A stretch of 64,000 nucleotides of DNA from Pelomyxa schiedti. Taxonomy: Eukaryota; Evosea; Pelobiontida; Pelomyxidae. A program made the translations under genes and the position numbers. The DNA is taken from contig JAHLWZ010000751.1 of the NCBI GenBank assembly GCA_020536535.1, positions 1 to 64,000 of the forward strand, in the 5' to 3' direction. This document shows, in pieces, positions 1-10,810 of this stretch. The notes below the pieces were generated by a model, which was not told where the DNA came from, did not search any database, and saw only the letters and a list, made by a program, of their open reading frames with translations. Position 1 is the stretch's first letter, and every line of letters starts with the position of its first letter.

Positions 1-80
1 AACACCGTGTTAGAATAAAGAGGAACTTAGAAATTTTCTAGATCACGAAAGTTTCATCACCCTGTAAATCGGTTTTTGGG

Positions 81-166
81 GAAATAACTCGAGTTATCAG
101 GGGTAAACTCGATGTGGAAAATGAATTCATGCAGAAATAACTCGAGTTATCAGGGGAAAACTCGAT
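81..166. repeat. Two direct copies of a palindrome-containing 33-bp repeat
   Basis: A 33-bp unit at 81-113 recurs at 134-166 with one base changed, a period of 53 bp. Each copy contains the perfect 14-bp palindrome ATAACTCGAGTTAT followed by a shorter CTCGA half. The palindrome looks like a dimeric protein site or the end of a dispersed repeat family. Function is unknown. There is no coding sequence under it and it lies about 250 bp upstream of a decayed TLC-domain gene. Confidence 0.75.
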
Positions 167-420
167 TTATTGGGTCTCCACCGAAGTCGTACCCCAAAAA
201 CTAGACTTTGTTCCATTCAAAGTACAAATATTCGTCCACACCTTTGCACCGAATGGCATTGTCTACTTTCCAAGTTTGTTTTGAGCTTACAGGCCCTGGG
301 TCAATCACAAGGAGTGGGATGAATCTGAATTGACAGAGATGAGTGTGTTTTGTTATCTTGCTTGAACTGACCTGACTGAACTCATTGACTAGCTGAATGA
401 ATTGAATTACTGACAAATAA

Positions 421-967
421 TTGTGCACAGGAAAAGTTGCTGACTTTTATGTCGTCGTGTCAGATGAAAACGATTGTTTTGCCCTGGGCAGAAGTTTTTT
501 AAAACAAGAGGCTTTTCCTGAGGAAAAATTTTCACCTTTTATGAACCACATATGTGGTATGCTCTCTATTACAAGTCGTGGGTACAGCTGCAATCATTCC
601 ATGTGGTAAAGTCAAAGATGCACGGAGGCATGTGTATGTAAGCACTGTTTCTACTTAGTAACGTTATCCCCAAGGTCACCACCTGTAAATGTTGCTCCTT
701 ATCTATTCATGGGGCAATGATTATGTAAGGATTGGAACACTAGTGCTCGCTCTGCACAATGTGTTCATCACCGTGTTGAGATGTGCAAACAAGCTCAGGT
801 TCGTTAAGACGATCAGCAAGAGTGTTTTTGCTGATGTCAACTTTAGTAACATGGTGTTCAATAATTCTTACCATTACAAAGAATCCTCCTCCTCCATTCC
901 ACAAAGGCAGCAACTTACACACGCATCCTCTGCAGCTGGCTCCATAGGTTCGACCAATGCATCCTGA
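421..967 (+). pseudogene. TLC-domain (Lag1/ceramide-synthase-like) pseudogene fragment
   Basis: Pieces of a TLC domain can be read in order but in different frames. About 500-560 gives FPEEKFSPFMN. About 556-600 gives YALYYKSWVQLQ, like the membrane stretch before the catalytic region. Near 677 comes HHL followed by TAA, then LLLIYSWGNDYVRIGTLVLA and LHN. In ceramide synthases this region reads HHxxT...RxGTLxxxLHD, with the paired histidines needed for N-acylation of sphingoid bases. Here the HH is followed by a stop, one residue is lost, and the Asp of LHD is Asn. Downstream ADVNFSNMVF still resembles the last conserved helix. No intron choice I tried restores one frame, so I call a decayed copy. 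A very divergent intron-containing gene cannot be fully excluded. Confidence 0.45.
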
Positions 968-1197
968 TCGGCTCTTCGACTTCGACTTCGCGTTTTTCTG
1001 TTTTGTAGCAGCTTTTTTCGCGGATTTGATCGCTGTCTTCTAACCTAAACAACAAACTTTATTTCCATTCTAAAACTTCGAATTTATTTTAAAATAACTT
1101 TTGGATTTTCGTTCCCTTCCAACCTGCATTTATTCCGTTTCATGACAGCTTTGTTCGGCTCTTAGGCCCGACATCTCAGCTTTTTTTTTTCCATTCG

Positions 1198-3452
1198 ATG
1201 AGCACCTGTTCGTCAATGAAAGGGTGTGCTGTGGTTGGGGTGTCGCGCGTTGTGTGGGACGCCGTGGTGTGCCCTGGGTGGCTCGGCGACCGCGGGGCCA
1301 ACGTTCGCGGGGCCAAGGCGGCGCGGTGCGACGCGGAGCTGTTCCGGCTCGCGGAGGCGATGTTCCCCCTCGTGGCGCTCGCGTGCAGGCGCGCGATGGC
1401 CAACGCCGCGGCCGCGAGGGGCCCGGGGTCCGACCCGGCCTCCGGGTCGTACGACGCGCTGGCCGGCGCCGCAATGGCTCCGAGCGCCTCGTGCGTGTCT
1501 TGGATATTGGCCAGCCGCAGGGCCCACCGCCGGCGCACAGGAAGAAGCCGCGACGCCCATAATGACGGGCGCGAGCCAGACCCAGTTGTGATCAAGGAAG
1601 TGGCGGCGGTGATGCACGGGCTATGCATTGGAGACAATTTGGCGGAGGCACGGCGGCTATTTGGCGATTATGGGACGGTGGTGACGGGCACTCTGCCGCT
1701 GCTTTGGGATGGACGGCACGTTGCCGCGTGGGCAGAGGCCGCTGCTAATTATGGGGCATCAGCAGGAGACACAGCGGAGACCAACACGTCGACACTGAGG
1801 GCGAGGGTGATGGAGTACGTCAAGGCAGGATGTGGGAAATACGGCGTGATCGATGCCGCGTTCAAATTTGGGAGTCTGGAACTGTGCAAGTGGCTGGTGG
1901 GCATCCTCGGAATTGTGCGGGATGAGTTCCCCTGGATCCTGTACTGGCCCCTGCACTCCGCTGCTGGTGCTGGGAACATCCCGGTGGCTGAGTGGCTGCT
2001 GGGCGACTGCGGGCTGGCTAGTTTACCTCAGATGCTTCTGCGGTTGCTGCCCGAGGCTTGTGGGAGGGGTAAGAACCCCGCCGGGGTTCGGCGGCTTATT
2101 GAGAGGTTGCCCGTTGACCTGGATAAGCTCAACCTGTTGCTGCAATTTATGATGAACAAGCATTGCCGCGTTGAGGAGTGCCAGTGGGTGGTATCTCTGA
2201 TGGAGGATTTAAGATGGGTACCAGGTCTTGGTTCAATCAAGAATCCAGATACTGCAAAATGGGCCCTGAAGACACTCAACGGTTCCAAAACCCCTGAAGT
2301 GATTAATAAACTATGCAAACTCCATGGGGATGCGGCCATGGCGGAGTGGCTTCTTAGTGAGGGGTACCTCAAGCCAACTCCATCATCGTTTGTGGCAGCA
2401 TGTTCTGTTTCAAGAAAACGGGGTTCTTCCTTGGCAAGGTGGGTATTACCAAAGGTTACACTGTCTCAATCTGACATCGTCAGCTCCCTCAAGACGTCAC
2501 TCAATTCAAGCAACATTGAGGTTGCTGAATGGCTGCAGGAGAAATTTCATGTAATGGATTCCATCAACTCCGATCTAGAAGATGACTAACCATGATGGAG
2601 ACAGTGTGAAGTGGTTCATTGAGCATCTATCACCTTCTATCAAGGGCTCTCAGCAGTTCGTCCATGACGCCATGTTGGAAGCACTCAAGCACATCCACCA
2701 GGGGGATGTGGCAGTGCTCTTGCAGTCCTTCCTGGACTTTGAACCACAAAGATACCCAGATATTTTCAAGAAATTGGTTGTGGAGACACTGAGTACCAAT
2801 GTGAAGAATGTCCAGGACCTCCTAGGCCATGGTGGTACCTTGTCAACCACTGAGTTTGTTGCCGAGTGCCTGACTTCTAAGTCATTTACACCTTCCTCAA
2901 GCAAAATTGTCAAGTGGGTCATCTGCCATTTCAGACTGAACTATGACCAGGTAAAAGGGGATAATAATGCCCTCCTGTCCAAGCTCTTAGGCACGAGGAA
3001 GAACCTGTGTGCAGAGTGGTTCATTGACTACTATAATATCCCTCTCTCTGATGTATGTGTCCGCATAACCAACAATCAAGATAACGCAACGAACCAACCA
3101 ACAAACAAACAACTGGTACTTATTAATTTACCATCAAACACAGATTGTTGATATGATGAGGCAGCGGCTCTTCGGGATCTTCCAAACCGTTGACCTTTCA
3201 TCATGGAAAATGCTACTCACCAGGTTTTCCGGCGGAATCGAGGCGGCGATGATGCGAGACAAGGAGCTCCTACACTTTGTGGGGCAGTCGCCACACATTG
3301 CCTTGCACACAATCCTACGGCTGAATTGTGGGATCACGATTGACCAAGTGCGCAATTATTGCGCCTCTCTGAGAAAGAACAACCTGCCGTGTGACGTGAG
3401 GCTGTGGCTTGGGTTGTTCGAGGGCTTCACTTCTGACACACTGCTGTTTTGA
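1198..3452 (+). CDS. Helical-repeat protein with AEWL/VKWF repeats (ankyrin-like)
   Basis: Not a family I can name. The ATG at 1198 follows a pyrimidine tract. The first about 150 residues are Ala/Arg-rich with very high GC. From about residue 190 a loose repeat recurs every 30-45 residues with a core such as CKWLV, VAEWLL, AKWALK, MAEWLL, ARWVL, VAEWLQ, VKWFIEHL, VKWVICHF and AEWFIDYY. This resembles degenerate ankyrin or other helical-hairpin repeats used for protein binding. A clear 91-nt intron at 3053-3143 (phase 0) joins LSD to IVDMMRQRL. Between 2551 and 2611 the frame changes: either a 28-31-nt intron (from GTAATGG at 2551 to TAG at 2578 or AAG at 2581, both phase 0) or a one-base frameshift separates the two long exons. 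Sandwiched between two pseudogenes. Confidence 0.6.
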
Positions 3453-3870
3453 TTTCGCGATTTTGGTGGAAAACAAAAAAACTGCCACGTACTTTTTCGA
3501 GGGCAAATTCACAACGACAAGAGAAGGACACAGACAACGAGTGCCTTGTGCGGTCTTAACCATAATGGGCCGGCAGCAAGCCACTGCTGCCGGCACTACC
3601 GGCAGCCGCGGGAGTGTGCCACGAGGCGTCGCGGTCGGCTACGACGCGTTCAGTCCCCGATTTGTACTTTAAGAGACTGGCGATATCGCCGACGTTCATA
3701 GGACCCCACGAGTATCGTCGTTTACATAGGTATTTCTGTCATTTTACGGATAGATTACCAGAAGAGTACTGTACAGTTCTATATCAAGCTCGATAATATT
3801 TCCTCTCTTCCGTGTGTTTCTTAACCCAGGTGCAATCGTTTTAATTGCTTTTTTTTTTTTAAAAAAGAAC

Positions 3871-5580
3871 ATGGAGCAGGCAATACTCATTGACTTTAGT
3901 TGTGCCAAGAAATTCCCTCCCAATTCATTTGAGAGAAACAACGAGTTTTATTGGAAATGTGGGGAATTAGAAGCACCTTAGATACTGAACGTAATGGCAC
4001 AATACACACAACACCCAGACCTCAGTTCGGTACTCAATTGCGAAAAGGTGCCCAAGATTCTTTTTTTTTTTTTTCTTTTTTCTACCCAATCTTCTTTCTA
4101 CGTATGGAATAACTAAAGAACGCCCAAACGGCAACCATCATTTGAACTTGGGTGCATTTTATTTGAGCTAGTGACATGTGGACAACAACACTGCCCAATT
4201 ATCCATCAACTTGTGGACCAAGTGGGAAGATTACGTATTCATTTGAGAGCCAGGAAATGCTTCCATCAGAGCTCCCAGAACAGCTCCGCCATCTCCTGCG
4301 TTCATTCCTTCAGTTTGACCCTGCAAAAAGGATGCCTCTTTTGGAAGCATCCCAAGTCTTGGAAACGTTCGCGATGTTTCCAGTCCTTGTGAACTTCTAT
4401 CATTTTACAACACTGGGCTTGTGGTAACTGGAGATGCAGGTTTGAAAACAAGAAGAGGTTTATCAGTGAATCAGGGTATGTGACACTCAAGGCAGTTTGC
4501 CAGATTCTCAGTGGTAAATCAACACTGGAGGCCGGTGTGGATACCCTCCTCAGTGCTCTGGGAGCTGAGCCTTCCTTTTTAACCTACTTTGTTGGTTCTA
4601 CATTACCTCCCTCCTTATGAAAACCAATATTTGGTTACACTATGCAAAAAAGGAATCACCTAAGCCCTTGGATCGAATAAGGCAAAATTGACAAACTGAT
4701 GTGGCATTTGTTAGAGCCATCATCAACCAGCAACACACGACGACTCTGTAAGAATTGGGTTTGAATGTACTGTGGACAAGGCATATTTCTGGGGAAGATA
4801 ACTACAGGGACCACACTGTGCAATTACTCTTGGCGAAAATTCGCAGATCAGTTGCCACAGCAGTGACACCTTCCAGTTCGGCTTCTACATCATCTCTCTG
4901 TTTTTGAGGAATATTATTAATCCACAAAATCAGCTGATTATGTGGAATATTGGCAGCGCATTGGCCTAATTTCAGATGCTCGATCACATTACTACTCCTT
5001 ACACGACTACAACTGCTTTGATGGTGTGAAACAAATGTGCCTTCCCAACTGACATTTAAAAAGGAGGAAAGGTACATCAGAGCTACCTTCCCGGGTTATT
5101 GTATTGTGTCTTTATGGCGTGTTTGACCACGCCGGAATCAAGAAACGTGCCGTAGGACCTTTCATTTTCTCGGTTTATCTCCTCTTCCATTTCATTAAGA
5201 GCATATTGTATGTCTGTACTGGTAGATGACAATGTCGCAATGTCTGAGTACAATAAAGAGGTCATTTCTGAACGGTCTGACCTCCTTAATACTACTTTCA
5301 GTGACTCGAGGGCAATGACTAAACTCGGTGTGCTCTATGAAAATGGCGATGGTGTGGACAGGGACATAACAAAAGCTGTAACTCTACCAAATGGGAGCTG
5401 ATGCTGGTGAGCTGGCAGCAATGAACAGCCTCGCTATCTGTTATTCAAATGACTGTGGTGTTGACCAAGACCTGAGGCATTTTCAAATGGCACTGGTGTT
5501 GGCAAGGATACTGGAATGGCCATTACACTTTACAAGAAGGCTGCCTAGTAATGACTGCGAGGCACTTGTATCTGAACAGA
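3871..5580 (+). pseudogene. Protein kinase-Sel1 repeat pseudogene
   Basis: Fragments of one gene appear in order on the plus strand. 3871-3980 reads AILIDFSCAKKFPP, a kinase activation-segment start with DFS for DFG, then a stop. About 4150-4200 reads LGCILFELVTCG (subdomain IX). 4200-4360 reads ELPEQLRHLLRSFLQFDP then AKRMPLLEASQ, the C-lobe end. A piece of unknown type lies at 4455-4615. Sel1/TPR-like repeats follow from 5313: MTKLGVLYENGDGVDRD, then AMNSLAICYSNDCGVDQD, then NGTGVGKDTGMAITLYKKAA ending in a stop. A one-base deletion near 5384 breaks TLYQ between the first two repeats, and another frame change precedes the third. Kinase-Sel1 fusions are common in amoebae. The frameshifts, stops and missing segments argue for decay. 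Confidence 0.5.
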
Positions 5581-5775
5581 GGTATTCTTGGGCACAGAAT
5601 TCTATTTCGTCACCGCAGTTGACCCCTGAAAGTTGCCCAAGTCAGTCTCTCAACTTGGATTTGGTTCCCGTAAGAGACGGCAAGTGGCTTGGAATCCATT
5701 GTACGGAATATGGGATGAATTGCATTTAAAAAAAATAACCAACAGCTTCAAAAAAAAGTAAAAAAATCGCTAGCG

Positions 5776-6864
5776 ATGCGAAAACAGAAATCAGCCGCAG
5801 ACCGCCGGGAAAGTCAACAACAAGGAGACGAGAACCACCCCAGCACCGAGGCACCGACACCACAGGAACCCGAAAACAAACGATCCGCGACCCGCAGCGC
5901 GAGGAGCAAGGTCTCGACTCCCCCAAGCCCCGTTCTCCCACAAGTCGGACCATCCCACGATCCTGGCTCTCCGACCGCGAGTGGTACCTGGCAGCCGCCC
6001 TTGCTGGTTGCTCCGCCCGATTTCGTGCCCCCACCCTCCTCGTCGGCGCCAACCCTCGTTCCCCTCGACTGTACGTTGCCACGCGGGTGTATACCATCAC
6101 AGAGGTCGCTTGGAGTGAAGGCAATTTTCGAGCTCCTTGGGGGTGAGGAGATACGGGAACAGAAACGAGGTGAGGGAGTAAAGAAGCAAGCGACCGACGC
6201 TTGGTACATCCCCAAAGCCGACATCTTTGGAGGATCTGGCAGGTGGTGCTTTTCTCCGACTAGGGAAGGATTGCTTTACGAACGGGAAGTCAGCAATTCG
6301 GCCGAGCCAGGCCCAATAGACTACACAAAATACGAAATAATTCGATTAGACTGTGGAACTTACTTTGGTGTTGTCAGTATGTTAAGTTTTCTTCCAGCCA
6401 TTTTACTTATAAGATACAGAGCAAAACAGTGCAACCCGTGCGCTGCCTGCGATCCGCGTCAAGCGCGAAGGCGAAAAAAGAAGTTCCAGGTATCTCGTTG
6501 AGGTGGATGGTAAAGATTCTGGATACATTGGTAATCCCGCAAATTCATCTCCTACCTACACTCACAAAAATTGACAGTTATCCCGCAGCTGAGAGGCCTC
6601 TTTAACACTATGACCACTATAACCACTATGACAGCAACCCCTTCAAAGAGCTCGGACAACAACGGAAGTGACAACGTACAAGCTCCGCCCCCTCCACTCC
6701 CATCATTACCAAACGCACAAGAGAGTGAGCAAGATAATGATCCCTTGCAACTGTGGGCAGCCACGCAGGACTCTCAGTCCGTCGATGCCGCCCTTCATGG
6801 GGGTACCCCTGTAGAAATCTCCTTGTTTCAACAGTTCTTCAATAAAAATTCCTACTCTTCTTGA
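5776..6864 (+). CDS. Unrecognised protein, Pro-rich N-terminus
   Basis: No known family recognised. Three exons: 5776-6367, 6420-6530 and 6578-6864, with 52- and 47-nt GT-AG introns whose phases agree (both phase 1). Residues 1-115 are Lys/Gln/Pro/Ser-rich and probably disordered. The middle part looks folded: FELLGG, a Trp/Gly segment (AWYIPKADIFGGSGRWCF), DYTKYEIIRLDCGTYF, then after splicing RALPAIRVKREGEKRSSRYL and VEVDGKDSGYI. The tail is Ser/Pro/Asn-rich with repeated MTTITTM. Only 294 bp separate its stop from the myotubularin ATG, so the two are neighbours in the same direction. An alternative reading without the first intron hits a stop, which supports splicing. Confidence 0.6.
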
Positions 6865-7107
6865 TTTACAAGACGTTGAACATGAGTGGCGCCGAGGACA
6901 CTGAGCCGCCGCCGTTGAATCACGGCGGGTCTAGGGCCGAGCTTGAGACTCTGAGGTGTTCCTCTTTTCCTCTGGTTTGTTGTAGTTGTAGTAGAACGTC
7001 GTAAGTGATGATCGGCCGAAACTTCTCTTTCTCGCACGAATACTACCGCCAGTACACTTCAACAAAAGAATTCATTATAAAGTTATTTAACCCAACTGTT
7101 GTGACTG

Positions 7108-7115
7108 TATATAAA
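7108..7115 (+). promoter_or_regulatory. Possible TATA box for the myotubularin gene
   Basis: TATATAAA lies 44 bp upstream of the ATG at 7159, in the short gap after the preceding gene. The spacing would suit a compact 5' leader. This would rule against the alternative start at 6882, whose intron (7001-7130) would contain it. By-eye evidence only. Confidence 0.3.
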
Positions 7116-7158
7116 CCTTCTCCTTTGTAGGCAGTTCCACCTCACACAGGCAACCACA

Positions 7159-10100
7159 ATGCCCTATCAAACATCTCCTCAGAGTGACCCCGAATTTAGC
7201 GATGTAATACCCGAAAACAAAACTCCAAACTGTGAACAGCAAAATGACAAAAGTACTGCACCTGTGGTAGAAACAGCACCCGCTCTTGTCAATTCTGACA
7301 CTAGCTCTGTGTTACAAGAAGATAATTCTATTGGGCAAGCTTTGTGCTCATGCCCCAACGAATTTCAGCACCCCCTGGCAACCTCTGAACCACAAAATCT
7401 TCTTCCCATAGTGGCCTCAGATAGGCACACTGACGCCACTTTACGAAAGTCTGAGGAACAGAATCCTGTTAATCGAACTCCACCCCGGCAGTTTGTTGGA
7501 CTTAGCAGTGCAGTAACACATCTCTCTCCTACTGCCTGGGCTGGTGCTGAAACACACAGCGCAGAAATTCTCCTCTCTGGGGAGAAACGTGTGCTTGCAG
7601 GTGTGAAATTTCATCCTCGCTTTAAGAAAAATTAACATTAGCGATAACGGAATGTTAAGATAATTAACATGTATCAATGCTTGGTCTCAAAACTATCATA
7701 AAAGTTGATGCACGGTGCAATAACAGGAAGCCTGACCAAGGAATCCTACTCGTTACGTCCTATAGGGTTGTCTATGCAAATTTTGCAGTACCCCGCTCTT
7801 GTATCTCTTCAGCAAGGTTGTACACAGTTTCTGCAAGATACAAATTTAAAGAACTTCAGTTGGTCATCCAGAAGGAAAAAGCTTACTCTCAGATGCAAAG
7901 ATTTTCGAAAAATCTGTCTTCATTTTAGTGGACACAAATCTGCACTCTGTGAAGTCCTGGATCAGTGGTTAAATACTGTGGTGTTTTCTTCTAATGTGGA
8001 GAAATTATTTGCCTTTAAAGATAAAACACGCTTTCCATCAAATGGATGGCTGGTACGTTCTTGACTCACTTGCTTCCAAGACCCAACGTTTTCCCCCAAG
8101 GTTTACAAAGCTGAGGATGAGTATCGCCGGCTTGGGGTCATTGCAAATGGCTGGAGATTGAGTGCTGTTAATTCATCATACTCTATTTGCGCTTCATATC
8201 CCAGGTAGAGAGTGTATCCTCTCTTGCAATGAGTCCTACAACAGAGTTGCTGCAACAGAGTTTTGTGTGTTCCTTCTGATGCCTCTGACGCACTCTTATG
8301 TAACGTTGTGGAATTCAGAAAGGGTGCGCATGTGAAGCCAGTTTTTTCACCCTAATTGCTATAGCTGGTCGTATCCCAGTCCTTACATGGAGGCACCCTG
8401 TAAGCTGTGCGGCCCTCCTGAGATCAGCGCAGCCTTGTGTTGGTATCTTATCAAATAAAAGCATTCATGATCAAGTTCTGTTGTCCATGGCAAGAAACGC
8501 TTCACTAAACAAGGAGCCATTTGTTATCCTTGATGCTAGGCCTCGTGTTAATGCAGTGATCAACAGAGCTAGTCAAGTAAAGAACTTTTTTGAGTTGACC
8601 AAGCTAATTCTTTCAGGGTGGGTCAGAGGATGTTGCTCTGTACGAAAATACCGAGCTCCAATTTCTTGGGGTTAAACAATATTCCCTCTTTGTTGTTTGC
8701 CTTGTGACAACCAATAGGTGGAAAACATTCATGTTATAAGGACCGCGTATGAAAAATTGGGTGAATTTTGTCTCTCATTGACCAAAGAAGAGGCATGTGT
8801 TGGGCCAAGGTGCAAGTCCCACTTACTTGATGAACAGGTCAAGTGCGAATCAACTTGGAGAACACGCCTGGATGCAACTAAATGGTTGGATCACATTTCT
8901 CAAATACTGCAAGGCGCGCAACTTGTAGTCAATATGTTGGAGCGTGGAAGTTCTTGTTTGGTTCACTGCTCAGATGGCTGGGACAGGACTTCCCAGATAT
9001 GCGCAATTGCAATGCTTATTATGGATCCCTTTTATCGCACGATAAAGGGCTTTGAGGTGAGCATTTACCTCTTGCATGCAATTTACATTATTCGATTTTC
9101 CAGGTACTTGTTGAAAAGGATTGGCTGAGTTTCGGACACATGTTTAATGTTAGAGTTGGTCACGTTCAAGTACCCAACACACCTTCGGCTGTGGAATCTG
9201 AGAGATCCCCGATTTTCGTGCAATTTTTGGACTGTGTGTTCCAACTTATGGAACAAAACCCGTACTGCTTCGAATTCAGCGATGTCTTTCTGTGTGACGT
9301 GGCTTCTGCAGTCCATTCTTGCAGATTTGGCACTTTTCTATGTGATACTGAGCAGCAACGGATGACACTTCGTTTGAGTGAAAGAACAAACTCTTTATGG
9401 TCGATGATCAATTCTGTATCCACACAATACCTCAACCCGCATTACACAGGGAACCAAAACGTTGACAACACCACTCCTCTGTGCCAAGTACTTGACTTGC
9501 AAGTTTCTTCTGATCCTACCCAACTGCGGCTCTGGAAGTCTTTCTATGTGAGGGACTGTGATATCTTCCTAAACCTTAGAGATGTTCACTGGGACACTGC
9601 AGTGCTAGGCAAACCAGCCCAGTTATTGTTGTCATCAAAGCCCGAGACAGAATACGGATGGAGTCAGCAACTTTCAGCAGGGATCTCTTGCCTAAAAGGT
9701 GGCCTTGGGTTCTTCCCCGCCACTCGTGAACCTCCTGTTATTAACACTACGGATTCCCCTGTACCGATCATAGCGTTTCCAAAACAGACTGAGGTAGCAC
9801 CTCAAAGGGATGTCCATGACCCAAAACTTCCTGAAGATAATGACATGAAGACCACTACAGTCCAAGACCCCTCAACAGTTATCACCTCCCCTGCCCTTTT
9901 GAAAATAGGGAACTACGAGCAGCAATTACTCTGTGAGCGAGTACGTGTGCTTGAGGAAGAGAACGCGGAACTGCGTGCCAAGTGCGCTCTTCTTGAGCGT
10001 AAAGTTGCTGAACTTGAAGGTGGCTCGGCCAGTTCAAATAGTTCAAGTACAGAACCACCCAAGAGGACCCCTTCGCCACCCGAAACACCACAGGAACCAG

Positions 10101-10732
10101 AGCAACCGCAACTCATCACGAAACTTCTCCCAGCAGAAACACAACAACAGGAAATTAACGCTGTTCCACCGTCGCCTTCTCCCATCCAGTTACAATTCGC
10201 ACCAGAACCACAGATCACACCCCAGCTCGAGCGGAGCGTCTCCCCAAAACCGCAGCAGCAACTCACGCCAATACCGCCGAAGCCGGGCCAGAAGGCACCC
10301 ACGCTACGGGGCTCCGGCACCATGGCCGCCACCGCCGTCGCCTTTCCCAAGGCGGCCAACACACCACCGCTGCCCACCGCGCAGCCTACGCGGGGGCTCT
10401 TGTCCGCAGCGCTGCCGATGCTAATGGGCGGACTCGGCGGGGGGCTAGGCGGGGGCCTGGGGGGCCCGCTGACCTGCCCGCTGCCCCTCACCCCCGAGCC
10501 CCGCACTCCCTCGCCCGCGCCCGCGCCGGTTCCTGTGCCAGTGATACACAGCAACTGCAGCGGCTTTTCCAACAACACCCAGACACCCCCCAAGGTTGTG
10601 TTCCAATTCCCCCTGCAGCTCATTGATGACTACTACAGCGAGTCGTACACGTCGTCCAATCCAACAACCCCTTGCACACCAACACAGCCAACAACTTCAT
10701 TGAACCAAAGGAAACCTCCTTCTTCATCCTAA
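7159..10732 (+). CDS. Myotubularin-family phosphoinositide 3-phosphatase
   Basis: Removes the 3-phosphate of PI3P and PI(3,5)P2 on endosomal membranes. Visible in order: an acidic Ser/Thr-rich N-terminus; a PH-GRAM domain from about 7570 (LLSGEKRV, LLVTSYRVVYA, LTLRCKDFRKICLHF); the phosphatase core with NGW, RIPVLTW, FVILDARPRVNAV, TKWLDHI; and the catalytic loop LVHCSDGWDRTSQ at about 8960-8995, a complete CX5R motif, so it should be active. Then VEKDWLSFGH, FLCDTEQQR and a C-terminal coiled coil (about 9920-10020) plus a long Pro/Gln/Gly-rich tail. At least seven small introns are needed, for example 9057-9103 (47 nt). The start at 7159 is the simpler choice; an in-frame exon at 6882-7000 could extend the N-terminus. 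Converges on the next gene with only 78 bp between them. Confidence 0.88.
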
Positions 10733-10810
10733 GAGACAGTCCATTGTAAAAAAAATAAGCTTTTTTGGAAACATAACAAAAAATACAACACTGTGAATTT
10801 TGGGGGCTGG

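Noticed and set aside
2551-2604. 54-nt intron ending at ACAG with a CTAAC branch-like motif in the AEWL-repeat gene
   Set aside because: It looks typical but leaves the downstream exon in the wrong phase.
6882-7000. Upstream exon of the myotubularin gene (MSGAEDTEPP...)
   Set aside because: It joins in phase through a 130-nt intron, but its ATG is only 18 bp past the previous stop and the intron would hold the TATA-like box. Kept only as an alternative.
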